A DNA stretch of 64,000 nucleotides from Pseudomonas sp. KU43P (GCF_033095865.1 NZ_AP019365.1:3135501-3199500); one strand, 5' to 3'. Shown: positions 38,013-47,167, counted from the stretch's first letter. Numbers and translations: made by a program. The notes: a model not told the origin generated them from the sequence alone.

Positions 38013-39760
38013 AGCTCAGGCCCCATGGAGAAGTGCAGGCGAATACCGCCGTCGTCATCGAGCGCCTTGGCCAGGTCCAGGCGCAGCGGCCCGACCGGCG
38101 AAACCCAGCGCACACCAAAACCGACACCGGTCTTGAGGCTGGGCAGCTCCAGGGTATTGAACGCATTGCCCTGGTCGACAAAGGTCGCCACGCGCCACTT
38201 TTCGGTCAGCGAATACTGGTACTCGACACTGCCTGCCACCAGATAGCGGCCACCGATTCGGTCGCCATCGCTGTTCTTGGGCGATAGCGTCTGGTAGTCA
38301 TAGCCACGCACGCTCTGGTCACCACCGGCGAAGAAGCGCAACGACGGCGGGATGTTGTTCTTGTAGCCGTTGGTGGCGCTGCCACCGAACTGCACACGGC
38401 CCAGGAACCGATGGTTGTGGCCCAGGGTGGTCAGGCCCTTGAGCAGGACATTGCCATGCAGCAGGTTGGTGTCCGACACCAGCCCTTCCTTGGCCACCTG
38501 CGTGTCGAACTGCAGGCGATAGCCATTGTGCGGATCGATACGGTTGTCGCTGCGCAGGTACGAGAAGCTCACACCGGGCATGAGCAGGTTGCTCAGCCCC
38601 GAGTCATCGCCCAGGCGATATTCTTCGCGCTGATACTTGAGGGAAATCACCCGCTGCCAGCCGCTGGGCAACTTGCTGTGCCATTCCGGGCCGACGGTCA
38701 GCAGCTTGCTGAGGGTGTCGGTGCCGGCAATCTCTTCGTTCTGGTAGCCACCGGCGAAACGCAGCTTGTCGGTCAGCGGCGGATCCAGGGGCACGTCGTA
38801 CCACAGGCCGACGTTCTGCCGGGGCGCCGACAGTTCGGTTTCCCAGCCGTAGCTGTGGCCCTGGGCGTTGACCCAATGGCGTGTCCAGTTGGCCTTGGCG
38901 CGCGGGCCGACGTCGGTCGAAAAGCCCAGGCCCAGGCCCATGGTTCTTGGCTTGCGGATGTCCAGGCGCACATCCACAGGGATTTCTTCGGCCACGGCGG
39001 CGGTGGGCGCGGCGTCTACCCTCACGCCTTCGAAGTAGCCGCTCGACTGCAGGTCATTGTTGAGTTCGGCGATCAGCTCTGAGTCATACGGCGTGCCGGG
39101 CTTGAAGGAAACCATGCGGTGCAGCAGTTCTTCGTCCAGCGGCGAATCACCGCTGAATCTGACCGCACCCAGGCGATAACGTGGGCCGCTCTGGTACACC
39201 AGTTCGATGTCAGCTACCCCGGCCTGGGGGTCGACCGCCAAGCGCTGGCGGCTGAAGTGCCCACTGAAGAAGCCGTAGCGCGAGGCCTGGTTCTGGATCA
39301 GCCGCTTGGCATCTTCATACGTGCCATGGTTGAGCGGCTCGCCTGCCCGCAGCGCTCTGCTGTCGGGCACGCGAAAGGCCTTCATCTCGCTGGCGGGCCC
39401 TTCGATGCGCACGGTCACGTTGCGCAGGCGCACCGGCTCGCCCGGGTCGATATGAATGATGAGTTTTGCCGGCTGATCGGCCTTGGTCGGCGGTTTGACC
39501 TCGGTGTCGATCTGCGCCTGATAATAGCCAAGTGCCTGCGCCGCCTTGCGCGCCTGCTCCTGTGCCCCGCGACTGAAGCGCAACAGCGCTTCCTCATCGC
39601 GGTCTCCAAGGTTGCCGATATAGCCTTCGACATTGGCCTTGAGCGCCTTGTTGGCGGGTTTAACCTGCACCAGCAACTCGCTCTGGCCCCATGCTGCGAA
39701 ACTGGCGGCCCAGATAACCAGGCCCCAGGTCAGTCTTCCTGAATACGTCATGCCGCGCAT
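38009..39760 (-). CDS. tamA: Translocation and assembly module subunit TamA
   Basis: A 583-aa Omp85-family outer-membrane protein. A signal peptide (about residues 1-25, ending in AAWG-Q) is followed by three POTRA domains (about 28-260) and a 16-strand barrel. The diagnostic loop motif VRGYDYQTLSPKN (the VRGF/Y-type Omp85 signature) is present near the C-terminus. The barrel ends HFSMGPEL, lacking a terminal Phe. An ATG three codons downstream (39751) is an alternative start. It forms an operon with tamB. Confidence 0.94.
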   Translation of the reverse strand: MRGMTYSGRLTWGLVIWAASFAAWGQSELLVQVKPANKALKANVEGYIGNLGDRDEEALLRFSRGAQEQARKAAQALGYYQAQIDTEVKPPTKADQPAKLIIHIDPGEPVRLRNVTVRIEGPASEMKAFRVPDSRALRAGEPLNHGTYEDAKRLIQNQASRYGFFSGHFSRQRLAVDPQAGVADIELVYQSGPRYRLGAVRFSGDSPLDEELLHRMVSFKPGTPYDSELIAELNNDLQSSGYFEGVRVDAAPTAAVAEEIPVDVRLDIRKPRTMGLGLGFSTDVGPRAKANWTRHWVNAQGHSYGWETELSAPRQNVGLWYDVPLDPPLTDKLRFAGGYQNEEIAGTDTLSKLLTVGPEWHSKLPSGWQRVISLKYQREEYRLGDDSGLSNLLMPGVSFSYLRSDNRIDPHNGYRLQFDTQVAKEGLVSDTNLLHGNVLLKGLTTLGHNHRFLGRVQFGGSATNGYKNNIPPSLRFFAGGDQSVRGYDYQTLSPKNSDGDRIGGRYLVAGSVEYQYSLTEKWRVATFVDQGNAFNTLELPSLKTGVGFGVRWVSPVGPLRLDLAKALDDDGGIRLHFSMGPEL

Positions 39761-39801
39761 GCTACCAGAGCCAGCCGCTCAAGGGAGCCGTCAGGCGAGC
39801 T

Positions 39802-40452
39802 TCAGGCGGTGGTGGGCATGGAGGATACCGGGTTGGGGTGGAAGAACACCCGTTCGCGGATCGGCCCTACGGCCACCTCGCCGATCTCCTGGTAGCCCTG
39901 GCGTTCATAGAACGCCAGGTAATGCTCATTGCCCGAGTCCAATACCACTCCTTGGGTGTTAGGGTCTTCCGCGCACCAGTCGTGCACAGCTTGTAACAAT
40001 TGTTCGCCGTAGTGGCCGCCGCGAAACTGCGGATGAACCCCCAGCAACGGCAACATGTGGACCCTGCCCGTGGGCAGGCAACTGGCCAGCGCCGCCTGAT
40101 AGTCCATGTAGCGGCGAGTACAGCGTTGGCCGGTGCCCAGCAGCATGCGCAGGCGCCACGCCCAACTATCGGCCACGCCCAAGCGACGTTGCGGCGGTAC
40201 GATCAGCGCGATGGCGATCAAGCGGTCATCCAGCAGCAGGCCGATGGCGGGCAGTTGCAGGTAGAAATGCTGACGCACCCATTCGCGCACCATCACCCGC
40301 AAGCGACGTTCGTAACCTGGGCGCTGGGCTTCGAAGATGTAGGCAAATGTGGGCTCATGGCGGTAGGCGTGGTACAGCAGCGAGCGGGCCTCGCGGCTGT
40401 AGCCATCATCGAGCGAGCAGATACGGGCCTGGGCGACTGTGGCTTCGGGCAT
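39802..40452 (-). CDS. GNAT-family N-acetyltransferase
   Basis: A 216-aa acetyl-CoA-dependent acetyltransferase. The acetyl-CoA-binding motif A is recognisable as LPLLGVHPQFRGGHYGEQLLQ, and motif B includes LDSGNEHYLAFYERQGYQEIGE. The start ATG 40452 has AGGAGGAC upstream; 19 further in-frame codons lie in the divergent promoter region. The substrate is not predictable. It lies 42 bp upstream of tamA on the same strand and might be co-transcribed. Confidence 0.85.
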   Translation of the reverse strand: MPEATVAQARICSLDDGYSREARSLLYHAYRHEPTFAYIFEAQRPGYERRLRVMVREWVRQHFYLQLPAIGLLLDDRLIAIALIVPPQRRLGVADSWAWRLRMLLGTGQRCTRRYMDYQAALASCLPTGRVHMLPLLGVHPQFRGGHYGEQLLQAVHDWCAEDPNTQGVVLDSGNEHYLAFYERQGYQEIGEVAVGPIRERVFFHPNPVSSMPTTA

Positions 40453-40614
40453 TGCGGGTTGTCCTCCTGGAATGGGCATACAGTGCCTTGGAGGTGCCCC
40501 ACTGCGCATCGTTCACCCCTGACAGCACGTTAGCAGCGCCTTGGCAAAGCCGCCACGCTGGTGATCGAGGCCGATGTCGGCTAGCATCCGGCCTTTTACC
40601 AGGATCGTCTTTCC

Positions 40615-41427
40615 ATGAAGATCGTCTGTTTCAACATCAACGGCCTGCGGGCCCGCCCGCACCAGCTGGCGGCGCTGATCGAAAAGCACCAGCCGGACGT
40701 GATCGGCCTGCAGGAAACCAAGGTCAGCGACGATCAGTTCCCCTTGGCCGACGTTCAGGCCCTGGGTTACCACGTGCATTTCCACGGGCAGAAGGGCCAC
40801 TACGGCGTCGCCCTGCTCTCGCGCCAGGCACCACTGAGCCTGCACAAGGGCTTTGCCACGGATGAAGAGGACGCCCAGCGCCGCTTCATCTGGGGCACCT
40901 TCGCCGACGCCGACGGCAACCCCATCACCATCATGAACGGTTACTTCCCCCAGGGTGAAAGCCGCGACCACCCTACCAAGTTCCCAGCCAAGCAACGCTT
41001 CTACAGTGACCTGCAGGCGCTGCTGGAGGGGCAGTTCAAGCACGATCAGCCGGTGCTGGTGATGGGCGACATGAACATCTCGCCCCAGGACTGCGACATC
41101 GGCATCGGCCCAGACAACGCCAAGCGCTGGCTGAAGACCGGCAAATGCAGTTTCCTGCCTGAAGAACGCGAGTGGATGGAGCGCCTGAAGGGCTGGGGGC
41201 TGGTGGACAGCTTCCGACACCTTTACCCCGAGGTGAGCGACCGGTTCAGCTGGTTCGATTATCGCAGCCGTGGCTTCGAGGACGAGCCCAAGCGCGGGCT
41301 GCGCATCGACCTGATCATGGCGTCCCAGCACCTGGTGCCGCGGATCAAGGCTGCGGGTGTGGATTATGAGCTGCGTGGGATGGAGAAGCCTTCGGATCAT
41401 GCGCCGATCTGGCTGGAATTGAGCTGA
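40615..41427 (+). CDS. xthA: Exodeoxyribonuclease III
   Basis: A 270-aa exonuclease III/AP endonuclease that repairs abasic sites and 3' blocked ends. Catalytic motifs of the family are visible: NINGLRAR, the glutamate in [22 protein letters not shown] and the SDHAPIW His-Asp pair near the C-terminus. The length is standard. It is a single gene, divergent from the acetyltransferase and followed by a REP pair. Confidence 0.95.
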   Translation: MKIVCFNINGLRARPHQLAALIEKHQPDVIGLQETKVSDDQFPLADVQALGYHVHFHGQKGHYGVALLSRQAPLSLHKGFATDEEDAQRRFIWGTFADADGNPITIMNGYFPQGESRDHPTKFPAKQRFYSDLQALLEGQFKHDQPVLVMGDMNISPQDCDIGIGPDNAKRWLKTGKCSFLPEEREWMERLKGWGLVDSFRHLYPEVSDRFSWFDYRSRGFEDEPKRGLRIDLIMASQHLVPRIKAAGVDYELRGMEKPSDHAPIWLELS

Positions 41428-41498
41428 GGTTGCTGGGGAACGGCTGAGTGCATTTCTTGATGCGATTGGCGCCCTCGAGATAGAGCGCCGCACGGCGC

Positions 41499-41582
41499 AT
41501 CACCGGCAAGCCGGCTCCCACAGGTATGGCGCAGACCTTGAGGCTTGCGCCGTACCTTGTCGGGGCCGGCTTGCCGGCGATG
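41499..41582. repeat. REP doublet
   Basis: Inverted REP cores (ACCGGCAAGCCGGCTCCC and GGGGCCGGCTTGCCGGCG) flank a loop of about 45 bp downstream of exonuclease III. Confidence 0.85.
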
Positions 41583-41626
41583 CCGTCCTCATGAATTCCG
41601 AACACCTACCGCCAGGCCTCTCGCCC

Positions 41627-42379
41627 CTACAACCCCAACCGCAACACCTCCCCCACCCCCGCCCCGCGCACATCGTCCGCCGCACTGACCAGGGCAAAGT
41701 TGTACGCCCCATGGGACCAGTAACGCGCCTCCAACTGCCCATCGACCCGCTGCCCCTCCGGCATACGCTGGTAACGATCCCCCGGAGAACGCAGGAACAG
41801 GCTGATGCGCTGGCCATTGCGGTCCTGAAACACCAGTAACGCCGCCGCCCCCTGCTCGTTGCTCAACAAGCGTGCACCCACGGGCTGGAAGCCATAACCC
41901 GCCAAGTCGGGCAGCTGCCCCACCCGGTTGAAATGCCTGCCCAGCCAGTCGCGCAACTGGGCCGGGTCACTGGCCTGGATATCCAGCGCCTGACTACCCG
42001 CAAACAAGCGATGGGCCTGCACCGCATCGGCCATCGGCAGGTCGTTGCCCGCCCAGGTTGCCTGACGTGCCTGCCACCCGCCCACACCGCCCATACCCAG
42101 TGCCAGCAGCAACACTGCCGCCGACGCCAGGCGCCGCTGCCGACGCTGACGCAAGCGCCGCTGCAATTGCCCCAGGTCCAACTGCGCCGGCCCCGGCTGT
42201 TCGCCAAACCCTGCCAGCGCTGCACGCAAACGCCGTGCGTCACTGCGCCAGGCCTCGACCCTGGCAGCCTCCTGCGGGTTGGCTGCCAGCCAGGCCTGCA
42301 CCTCGGCACGGCGCGCCGGCGACAGGCGCTCGTCGACATAAGCGTGCAGTTCATCTTCGGTGGGTATCAGGCGTGTCAT
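41627..42379 (-). CDS. Anti-sigma factor (membrane-anchored)
   Basis: A 250-aa protein encoded directly after an ECF sigma factor gene with a 4-nt ATGA overlap. The N-terminal cytoplasmic segment (ELHAYVDERLSPARRAEVQAW) resembles anti-sigma domains. It lacks the His-x3-Cys-x2-Cys zinc motif, so it is not a ZAS-type redox sensor. One membrane span (about residues 83-98, SAAVLLLALGMGGVGG) leads to a periplasmic domain of about 150 residues. It probably holds the sigma factor inactive until a periplasmic or membrane signal arrives. Confidence 0.85.
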   Translation of the reverse strand: MTRLIPTEDELHAYVDERLSPARRAEVQAWLAANPQEAARVEAWRSDARRLRAALAGFGEQPGPAQLDLGQLQRRLRQRRQRRLASAAVLLLALGMGGVGGWQARQATWAGNDLPMADAVQAHRLFAGSQALDIQASDPAQLRDWLGRHFNRVGQLPDLAGYGFQPVGARLLSNEQGAAALLVFQDRNGQRISLFLRSPGDRYQRMPEGQRVDGQLEARYWSHGAYNFALVSAADDVRGAGVGEVLRLGL

Positions 42380-42897
42380 TTCAGTCTCCGCAAGGCCGGC
42401 GGCCGGGGGGTGCCTTCGGTCAAGTCGCGCAGGGCGGCACGGGCGCGGGACAGGCGCGACATCACCGTGCCGATGGGTATGTTCAAGGCCTGGGCGGCCT
42501 CCTTGTAACTCAGCCCCTCGACACTGACCAGCAACAACAGGGCGCGCTGCTCGGTCGACAATTGAGCAAAGGCCTGCAGGTCGGCCTGGGCCAGGACGAT
42601 ATTCTCGAGATTGTCGCCAACCGCCTCGTTTTCCTGCTCGGCACGGCCGAACCAGGACAACCAGCGGGCATGCAGGCGCTCCCGACGCTTGGTGTCGAGA
42701 AACAGGCGATAAAGGATGGTGAACAACCAGGCGCGCAGTGCCTGCACCTCGCGTTGCTGGCCCCGCCGGGTCAAGGCCCGCTCGACGGTGGCCTGGACCA
42801 GGTCGTCGGCGCTGCCGGGGTCACGGGTGAGCCACAAGGCAAAGCGGCGTAGCCGCTGCAGCAGCTCGCGCCATTGCTGTTCGTCCAGGTCGTGCAT
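42376..42897 (-). CDS. ECF-family RNA polymerase sigma factor
   Basis: A 173-aa group 4 (ECF) sigma factor. Region 2 (FALWLTRDPGSADDLVQATVERAL, then LRAWLFTILYRLFLD) and region 4 (LLLVSVEGLSYKEAAQALNIPIGTVMSRLSRAR) are both complete. The start ATG 42897 heads an operon with its anti-sigma gene. The gap to the divergent peroxidase operon contains two oppositely oriented copies of the ECF promoter pattern GGAAT-N16-CGTC, so it is probably autoregulated and drives the peroxidase genes. Confidence 0.94.
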   Translation of the reverse strand: MHDLDEQQWRELLQRLRRFALWLTRDPGSADDLVQATVERALTRRGQQREVQALRAWLFTILYRLFLDTKRRERLHARWLSWFGRAEQENEAVGDNLENIVLAQADLQAFAQLSTEQRALLLLVSVEGLSYKEAAQALNIPIGTVMSRLSRARAALRDLTEGTPRPPALRRLK

Positions 42898-42937
42898 GGC
42901 AGGTTACCGGCCCTTGGGGTTGTCAGTGTAGAGGGCA

Positions 42938-42962
42938 GACGCCTGGCGACAAAATTTATTCC
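42938..42962 (-). promoter_or_regulatory. ECF-type promoter of the sigma/anti-sigma operon
   Basis: Read on the minus strand, GGAAT (42962-42958) and CGTC (42941-42938) are separated by exactly 16 nt, the standard spacing for ECF promoters. The -10 element lies about 40 bp before the sigma gene start codon. Confidence 0.7.
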
Positions 42963-42969
42963 CGGCGAT

Positions 42970-42994
42970 GGAATAAGTTTTCCCCTGCCCCGTC
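42970..42994 (+). promoter_or_regulatory. ECF-type promoter of the catalase-like peroxidase/cytochrome b561 operon
   Basis: GGAAT (42970-42974) and CGTC (42991-42994) are separated by 16 nt, mirroring the minus-strand promoter. The two -35 elements form the palindrome TTATTCC-N7-GGAATAA (42956-42976). The peroxidase start codon is 33 bp downstream of the -10 element. Confidence 0.72.
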
Positions 42995-43027
42995 GTACTG
43001 GCACCTTCACTGAACCGGACGATCACC

Positions 43028-44074
43028 ATGAACTCACCTTTGCACGGCCCCGCCAAGGCATTGCGCCTGGCCGGTATCGGCGCCGTGATGCTGGCCCTGG
43101 GTGCCGGCTTCGCCTATGCCGCCGGCTGGGTCGGCGGGCCACGACTGACGCCGCAACGCATCATCGACACCTTCGAAGCCCAGGCCGGCCACTACCCGGG
43201 GTATCGCAAGAATCACGCGAAGGGTTTATGCGTCAGTGGCTACTTCCAGCCCAGCGGGCAGGCCGCCACGCTGTCGACCGCCCGTGCCTTCAGCCAGGCC
43301 CGCGTGCCGGTGGTCGGCCGCTTCGCCATCGGCGGAGCCAACCCATTCGCCCCCGATACCGGCGTGCCGGTGCGCAGCCTGGCGATCCAGCTGAGCACCG
43401 ACGATGGGCAAATCTGGCGCACCGGGATGAACAACCCACCGGTGCTGGCCGTCAGCAATCCACAAGGGTTCTATGAACAGGTACTGGCCGGTGCGCCGGT
43501 ACCCGGCACCGGCAAACCGGACCCGGCCAAAATGCAGGCATTCTTCGCCGCTCACCCGGAAAGCGCAGCCTTCCGCCAATGGGCCGCAAGCTATAAACCC
43601 AGCGACAGCTTCGCCAGCACTCAGTACCACAGCATCAATGCCTTCCGCCTGATCGACACGGGCGGTGCCGCCCACCCCGTGCGCTGGCAGCTGGAACCGC
43701 AAACGCCCTTCTCGCCCCTGCCTGGCCAGGTCGACGACAAGCAGTTCCTGCAACATGACCTGCAGCAGCGCCTGGCCCGAGGCCCATTGCGCTGGACCCT
43801 GCGCCTGGTACTTGCCGAGCCCGGCGACGCGGTGGACGACCCGGCCCGCCCCTGGCCTGCCGAGCGTCGAAGCGTCGACGCCGGCACCCTGGTCGTCGAA
43901 CAGGTCGATGGCCCGGAGCAAGGCGCCTGCCGTGACCTGAACTTCGACCCCTTGATCTTGCCCGCCGGCATCGAGCCTTCCGCTGACCCGATCCTCGCCG
44001 CCCGCTCGGCCGCCTATTCGGAATCGTTCAACCGCCGCAGCCGCGAGTCGCTCGGCACAGGAGCCAAGCCATGA
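43028..44074 (+). CDS. Exported catalase-family haem peroxidase (SrpA-like)
   Basis: A 348-aa small-subunit catalase-related peroxidase. An N-terminal hydrophobic segment (about residues 12-34) should export or anchor it at the periplasmic side. The distal haem histidine is H63 in NHAKGLCVSGYF. The proximal ligand motif R-x3-Y is R326/Y330 in ILAARSAAYSESF. Proteins of this group are shorter than true catalases and usually act as peroxidases that need an electron donor. It overlaps the cytochrome b561 gene by 4 nt and starts behind an ECF-type promoter. Confidence 0.92.
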   Translation: MNSPLHGPAKALRLAGIGAVMLALGAGFAYAAGWVGGPRLTPQRIIDTFEAQAGHYPGYRKNHAKGLCVSGYFQPSGQAATLSTARAFSQARVPVVGRFAIGGANPFAPDTGVPVRSLAIQLSTDDGQIWRTGMNNPPVLAVSNPQGFYEQVLAGAPVPGTGKPDPAKMQAFFAAHPESAAFRQWAASYKPSDSFASTQYHSINAFRLIDTGGAAHPVRWQLEPQTPFSPLPGQVDDKQFLQHDLQQRLARGPLRWTLRLVLAEPGDAVDDPARPWPAERRSVDAGTLVVEQVDGPEQGACRDLNFDPLILPAGIEPSADPILAARSAAYSESFNRRSRESLGTGAKP

Positions 44075-44604
44075 ACCCGCAAGCTTTCCACCCGCTGCAC
44101 CGCCTGCTGCACTGGCTGATGGCGATACTGATCATTGCCATGCTGTTCATTGGCGTGAGCATGGTGGCCGACCTGTCACCACGCCATCCGCTGATGATCG
44201 AGCTGCACAAGGCCACCGGACTGGCACTGCTGGGACTGGTGGTGGTGCGCATCGGCCTGCGCCTGACCCTGCCCCATCCGCCTTTGCCTCATGACCTGCC
44301 GCCTGTGCAACGCTTCGCCGCGGGCGCCTCGCACGTGCTGCTCTACGGCTTGATGCTGGCCATGCCGCTGCTGGGCTGGGCGATGCTGTCGGCAGGCGGC
44401 TATCCGCGGCCCTTGCAGCTACCGGCCATCGCACCGCACGACTTGCAGCTGTACGCGGTACTGCGCCAGGCCCACGGCTGGGCCGGCTACCTGTTGTTCG
44501 CCACCGTGCTGGTGCACTTGGGCGCCGCGCTCATGCATGCCCTGGTGCGCCGGGATGGCGTGCTGCGCAGCATGTGGCCAGGCCCGTTACGCCGCAGCGA
44601 ATGA
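44071..44604 (+). CDS. Cytochrome b561
   Basis: A 177-aa four-span cytochrome b561 of the bacterial CybB type, which oxidises quinol in the inner membrane. Candidate haem-ligating histidines are in FHPLHRLLHWLMAIL, IELHKATGLALLGL, SHVLLYGLMLAMPLLGW and RQAHGWAGYLLF. The ATG overlaps the peroxidase stop codon, so the two are made together. The pairing suggests that it passes quinol electrons to the exported peroxidase; this is inference from gene order. Confidence 0.92.
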   Translation: MNPQAFHPLHRLLHWLMAILIIAMLFIGVSMVADLSPRHPLMIELHKATGLALLGLVVVRIGLRLTLPHPPLPHDLPPVQRFAAGASHVLLYGLMLAMPLLGWAMLSAGGYPRPLQLPAIAPHDLQLYAVLRQAHGWAGYLLFATVLVHLGAALMHALVRRDGVLRSMWPGPLRRSE

Positions 44605-44684
44605 TGGCAGGCTGCCCAGGCAGGCTCGACACCCGGTAAGCATTCTCATTACTCTTGCCCATCGACCTGCCCTGGACTGCCCCG

Positions 44685-45890
44685 ATGAATGCCGCAAAGG
44701 ACCCTGCCACCCTCGTACCCGCCAGCACCCTGGACTTGCGCCCGCTGCTGCTGGTGACCATGGCCTGCACCATGTCGATGATGGCGTTCGTCGCCCTGAT
44801 CGGGCCGATTGCCCGTCTGCTCGGCATGGCCACCTGGCAAGCCGGTGCGGCGGTGACCGTGGCCGGGGTGGTCTGGGTGCTGCTGGCCCGGCCCTGGGGC
44901 CGTGCCGCCGACCGCCTGGGCCGGCGACGCACTCTGCTACTGGGCAGTGCCGGCTTCACCCTGGCCTACTGGCTGCTGTGCCTGTTCATCGAGGGTGCCT
45001 TGCACTGGTTGCCGGGCGCGACCCTGGCCTTTGTCGGCCTGATGCTCGCCCGCGGCGCCATTGGTGCCTTCTATGCAGCCATCCCAGTGGCCTGCAACGC
45101 CCTGATCGCCGACCATGTCGAGCCGCAGCGCCGGGCCCGGGCCATGGCGTCCCTCGGTGCGGCCAGTGCCGTCGGCCTGGTGCTGGGCCCCGCGCTCGCG
45201 GCGTTACTGGCCGAGCACAGCCTGAGCCTGCCGTTCCATGTAATGTCGTTGCTGCCGGCCACCGCGTTCCTGGTACTGCTGTTCAAGCTCAAGCCACAAC
45301 CCTTGGCTCACAGCCACGCCCCCAGCCCGGTGCGGTTGAATGACCCGCGCCTGCGTCGGCCATTGCTGGTGGCCTTCAGCGCCATGCTCAGCGTCACGGT
45401 CTCGCAGATCATCGTAGGCTTCTTCGCGCTCGATCGCTTGCACCTGGCGCCGGCAGCAGCCGCGCAAACCGCAGGCATCGCGCTGACCACCGTCGGCGTG
45501 GCGCTGATCCTGTCCCAGGTCATTTTGCGCCAGTTGCAGTGGCCACCGCTGAAAATGATTCGCGTGGGTGCCAGCGTCTCGGCGTTGGGTTTCGCGGCAG
45601 GTGCGATGGCCACCACCGCACCCTGGCTATGGAGCTGCTACTTCGTCGCCGCCGCCGGCATGGGCTTCGTGTTCCCTTCGTTCTCGGCCCTGGCAGCCAA
45701 TGCCATGAAAGCCTCGGAGCAAGGCGCGACCGCCGGCTCCATCGGCGCTGCGCAAGGCATGGGCGCGGTGATCGGGCCACTGGCCGGCACGCTGGTCTAT
45801 GCCCTGGACCCACGCCTGCCGTTCCTTGCCGTGGCGCTGCTGTTGCTGCTGGTCGGGCTGTGGCCGATGCCGCGCGAGCATCGGCCCTGA
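44685..45890 (+). CDS. MFS transporter
   Basis: A 401-aa major facilitator superfamily transporter with 12 predicted spans. The loop 2-3 signature appears as RPWGRAADRLGRRRTLLLG, and the second-half repeat includes GSIGAAQGMGAVIGPLAG. The start ATG 44685 is chosen over one ten codons upstream because the extension is not hydrophobic or family-like; the ribosome-binding site is weak in both cases. The substrate is unknown; family resemblance suggests drug or metabolite efflux. Confidence 0.88.
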   Translation: MNAAKDPATLVPASTLDLRPLLLVTMACTMSMMAFVALIGPIARLLGMATWQAGAAVTVAGVVWVLLARPWGRAADRLGRRRTLLLGSAGFTLAYWLLCLFIEGALHWLPGATLAFVGLMLARGAIGAFYAAIPVACNALIADHVEPQRRARAMASLGAASAVGLVLGPALAALLAEHSLSLPFHVMSLLPATAFLVLLFKLKPQPLAHSHAPSPVRLNDPRLRRPLLVAFSAMLSVTVSQIIVGFFALDRLHLAPAAAAQTAGIALTTVGVALILSQVILRQLQWPPLKMIRVGASVSALGFAAGAMATTAPWLWSCYFVAAAGMGFVFPSFSALAANAMKASEQGATAGSIGAAQGMGAVIGPLAGTLVYALDPRLPFLAVALLLLLVGLWPMPREHRP

Positions 45891-45969
45891 CAAGCACAGC
45901 GCGCAACCGTGCAGAGTATGTTTTAATGCGTCGCCCATTATTTTTAACACCTCTAATTACAAGGCGGCT

Positions 45970-46515
45970 ATGGACACGGGGACACGACTCAAACTGGTGC
46001 GTGAACGCAACAACCTCTCCCAGCGGGAACTGGCCCGCCGCAGCGGGCTCACCAACTCGACCATCTCGCAGATCGAGCAGAACCGCGTCAGCCCTTCGGT
46101 CAGTTCCCTGAAAAAACTGCTCGAAGGCATCCCCATGACCCTGGCGGAGTTCTTCAGCTTCGACGAACCGGTACGGGAAGAGCGCTTCGTGTTCCGCGCC
46201 GGCGAACAGCCGGACCTGGGCCGAAATGGCCTGCGCATGTTGCTGGTAGGTGCCAGCGTCGAGGCCAGGCAGATGCGCATGCTGCGCGAGCTGTATGCCC
46301 CGGGCGCCGATTCGGGCGAGCCGATCGTGCATGCCGAGGGCGAGGAATGTGGCCTGGTCACCCGCGGCACCGTGGAACTGTGGGTCGATGGCCAGGTGAG
46401 CATCCTCAACTCGGGCGATGGCTACTATATCCCCACCACCCTGCCCCACAGCTTCAAGAACATCGGCCAGGATGAGGCTGAAATCATCAGCGCCAACACC
46501 CCGGCCAACTTCTGA
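45970..46515 (+). CDS. XRE-cupin transcriptional regulator, PuuR/PauR-like
   Basis: A 181-aa regulator with an N-terminal helix-turn-helix (LSQRELARRSGLTNSTISQIEQ) and a C-terminal cupin (HAEGEECGLVTRGTVELW, then GDGYYIPTTLPHSFKN). The N-terminal block resembles the polyamine-catabolism repressors PuuR and PauR. No polyamine catabolic genes are next to it; its neighbours are the MFS transporter upstream and a convergent isomerase gene. The start ATG 45970 gives MDTGTRLKLVRERN and lies after an AT-rich promoter-like stretch. Confidence 0.9.
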   Translation: MDTGTRLKLVRERNNLSQRELARRSGLTNSTISQIEQNRVSPSVSSLKKLLEGIPMTLAEFFSFDEPVREERFVFRAGEQPDLGRNGLRMLLVGASVEARQMRMLRELYAPGADSGEPIVHAEGEECGLVTRGTVELWVDGQVSILNSGDGYYIPTTLPHSFKNIGQDEAEIISANTPANF

Positions 46516-46534
46516 TACCCGGCTGCCGGCACCG

Positions 46535-47140
46535 CTAGCGGCGGGCCGGCTGTCTCAACGCCTGCTCGACGAAATCCAGGCGATCCTGACCGAAGTACAT
46601 CTGCCCTTCGACAAAGCATGTTGGCGCGCCGAACACCCCGCGCGCCACAGCCTCTTCGGTTGTTTGCTTGAGTGCGGCCTTCACTTCAGTGTCCGCCGCC
46701 AGGTCGCGGAACTCGGCCGGATCGAAACCCGCCTGGCTGAGCGTCTCGTCCAGCACGGCCGCGTCACCCAGGTTGCGCCGCTGGGCCCACAGTCCGTTGA
46801 ACAACGTCGCCAGCAGCGCCTCGAAACGTGCCGGCGCGTGCAACTGCATGCCCACGACACCGCGCATCAGCGCCAGGGTATTGAGTGGAAAGCCCGGCGG
46901 TAGCCCGAACGGCACGCCATAGCGCTCGGCATAGCGGCCCAGGTCGGTGAACATGTAGCGCCCTTTGGACGGGATCATCGCCGGTGACGCATTGCCAGTG
47001 GCCTGGAATACCCCGCCGAGCAACATCGGCCGGTAACTCAGCGTTGCGCCCTGCCGGGCACAGAGGTCAGGCAATTGGGTCCAGGCCAGGTAACTGGCAG
47101 GGCTGCCCAAGTCGAAGAAGAACTCAACGGTCTTGCTCAT
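46535..47140 (-). CDS. DsbA-fold 2-hydroxychromene-2-carboxylate isomerase-like protein
   Basis: A 201-aa protein of the HCCA isomerase/GST-kappa subgroup of the DsbA family. The N-terminus FFFDLGSPASYLAW carries the conserved serine that replaces the DsbA cysteine pair, and GFPLNTLALMRG and YFGQDRLDFVE are family blocks. Such enzymes act with glutathione in aromatic degradation, but the substrate here is unknown. It lies 27 bp after the atypical SDR gene in a TetR-controlled pair. Confidence 0.88.
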   Translation of the reverse strand: MSKTVEFFFDLGSPASYLAWTQLPDLCARQGATLSYRPMLLGGVFQATGNASPAMIPSKGRYMFTDLGRYAERYGVPFGLPPGFPLNTLALMRGVVGMQLHAPARFEALLATLFNGLWAQRRNLGDAAVLDETLSQAGFDPAEFRDLAADTEVKAALKQTTEEAVARGVFGAPTCFVEGQMYFGQDRLDFVEQALRQPARR

Positions 47141-47167
47141 ACGGCAATCTCCTTGAAAGGTCAGGGC

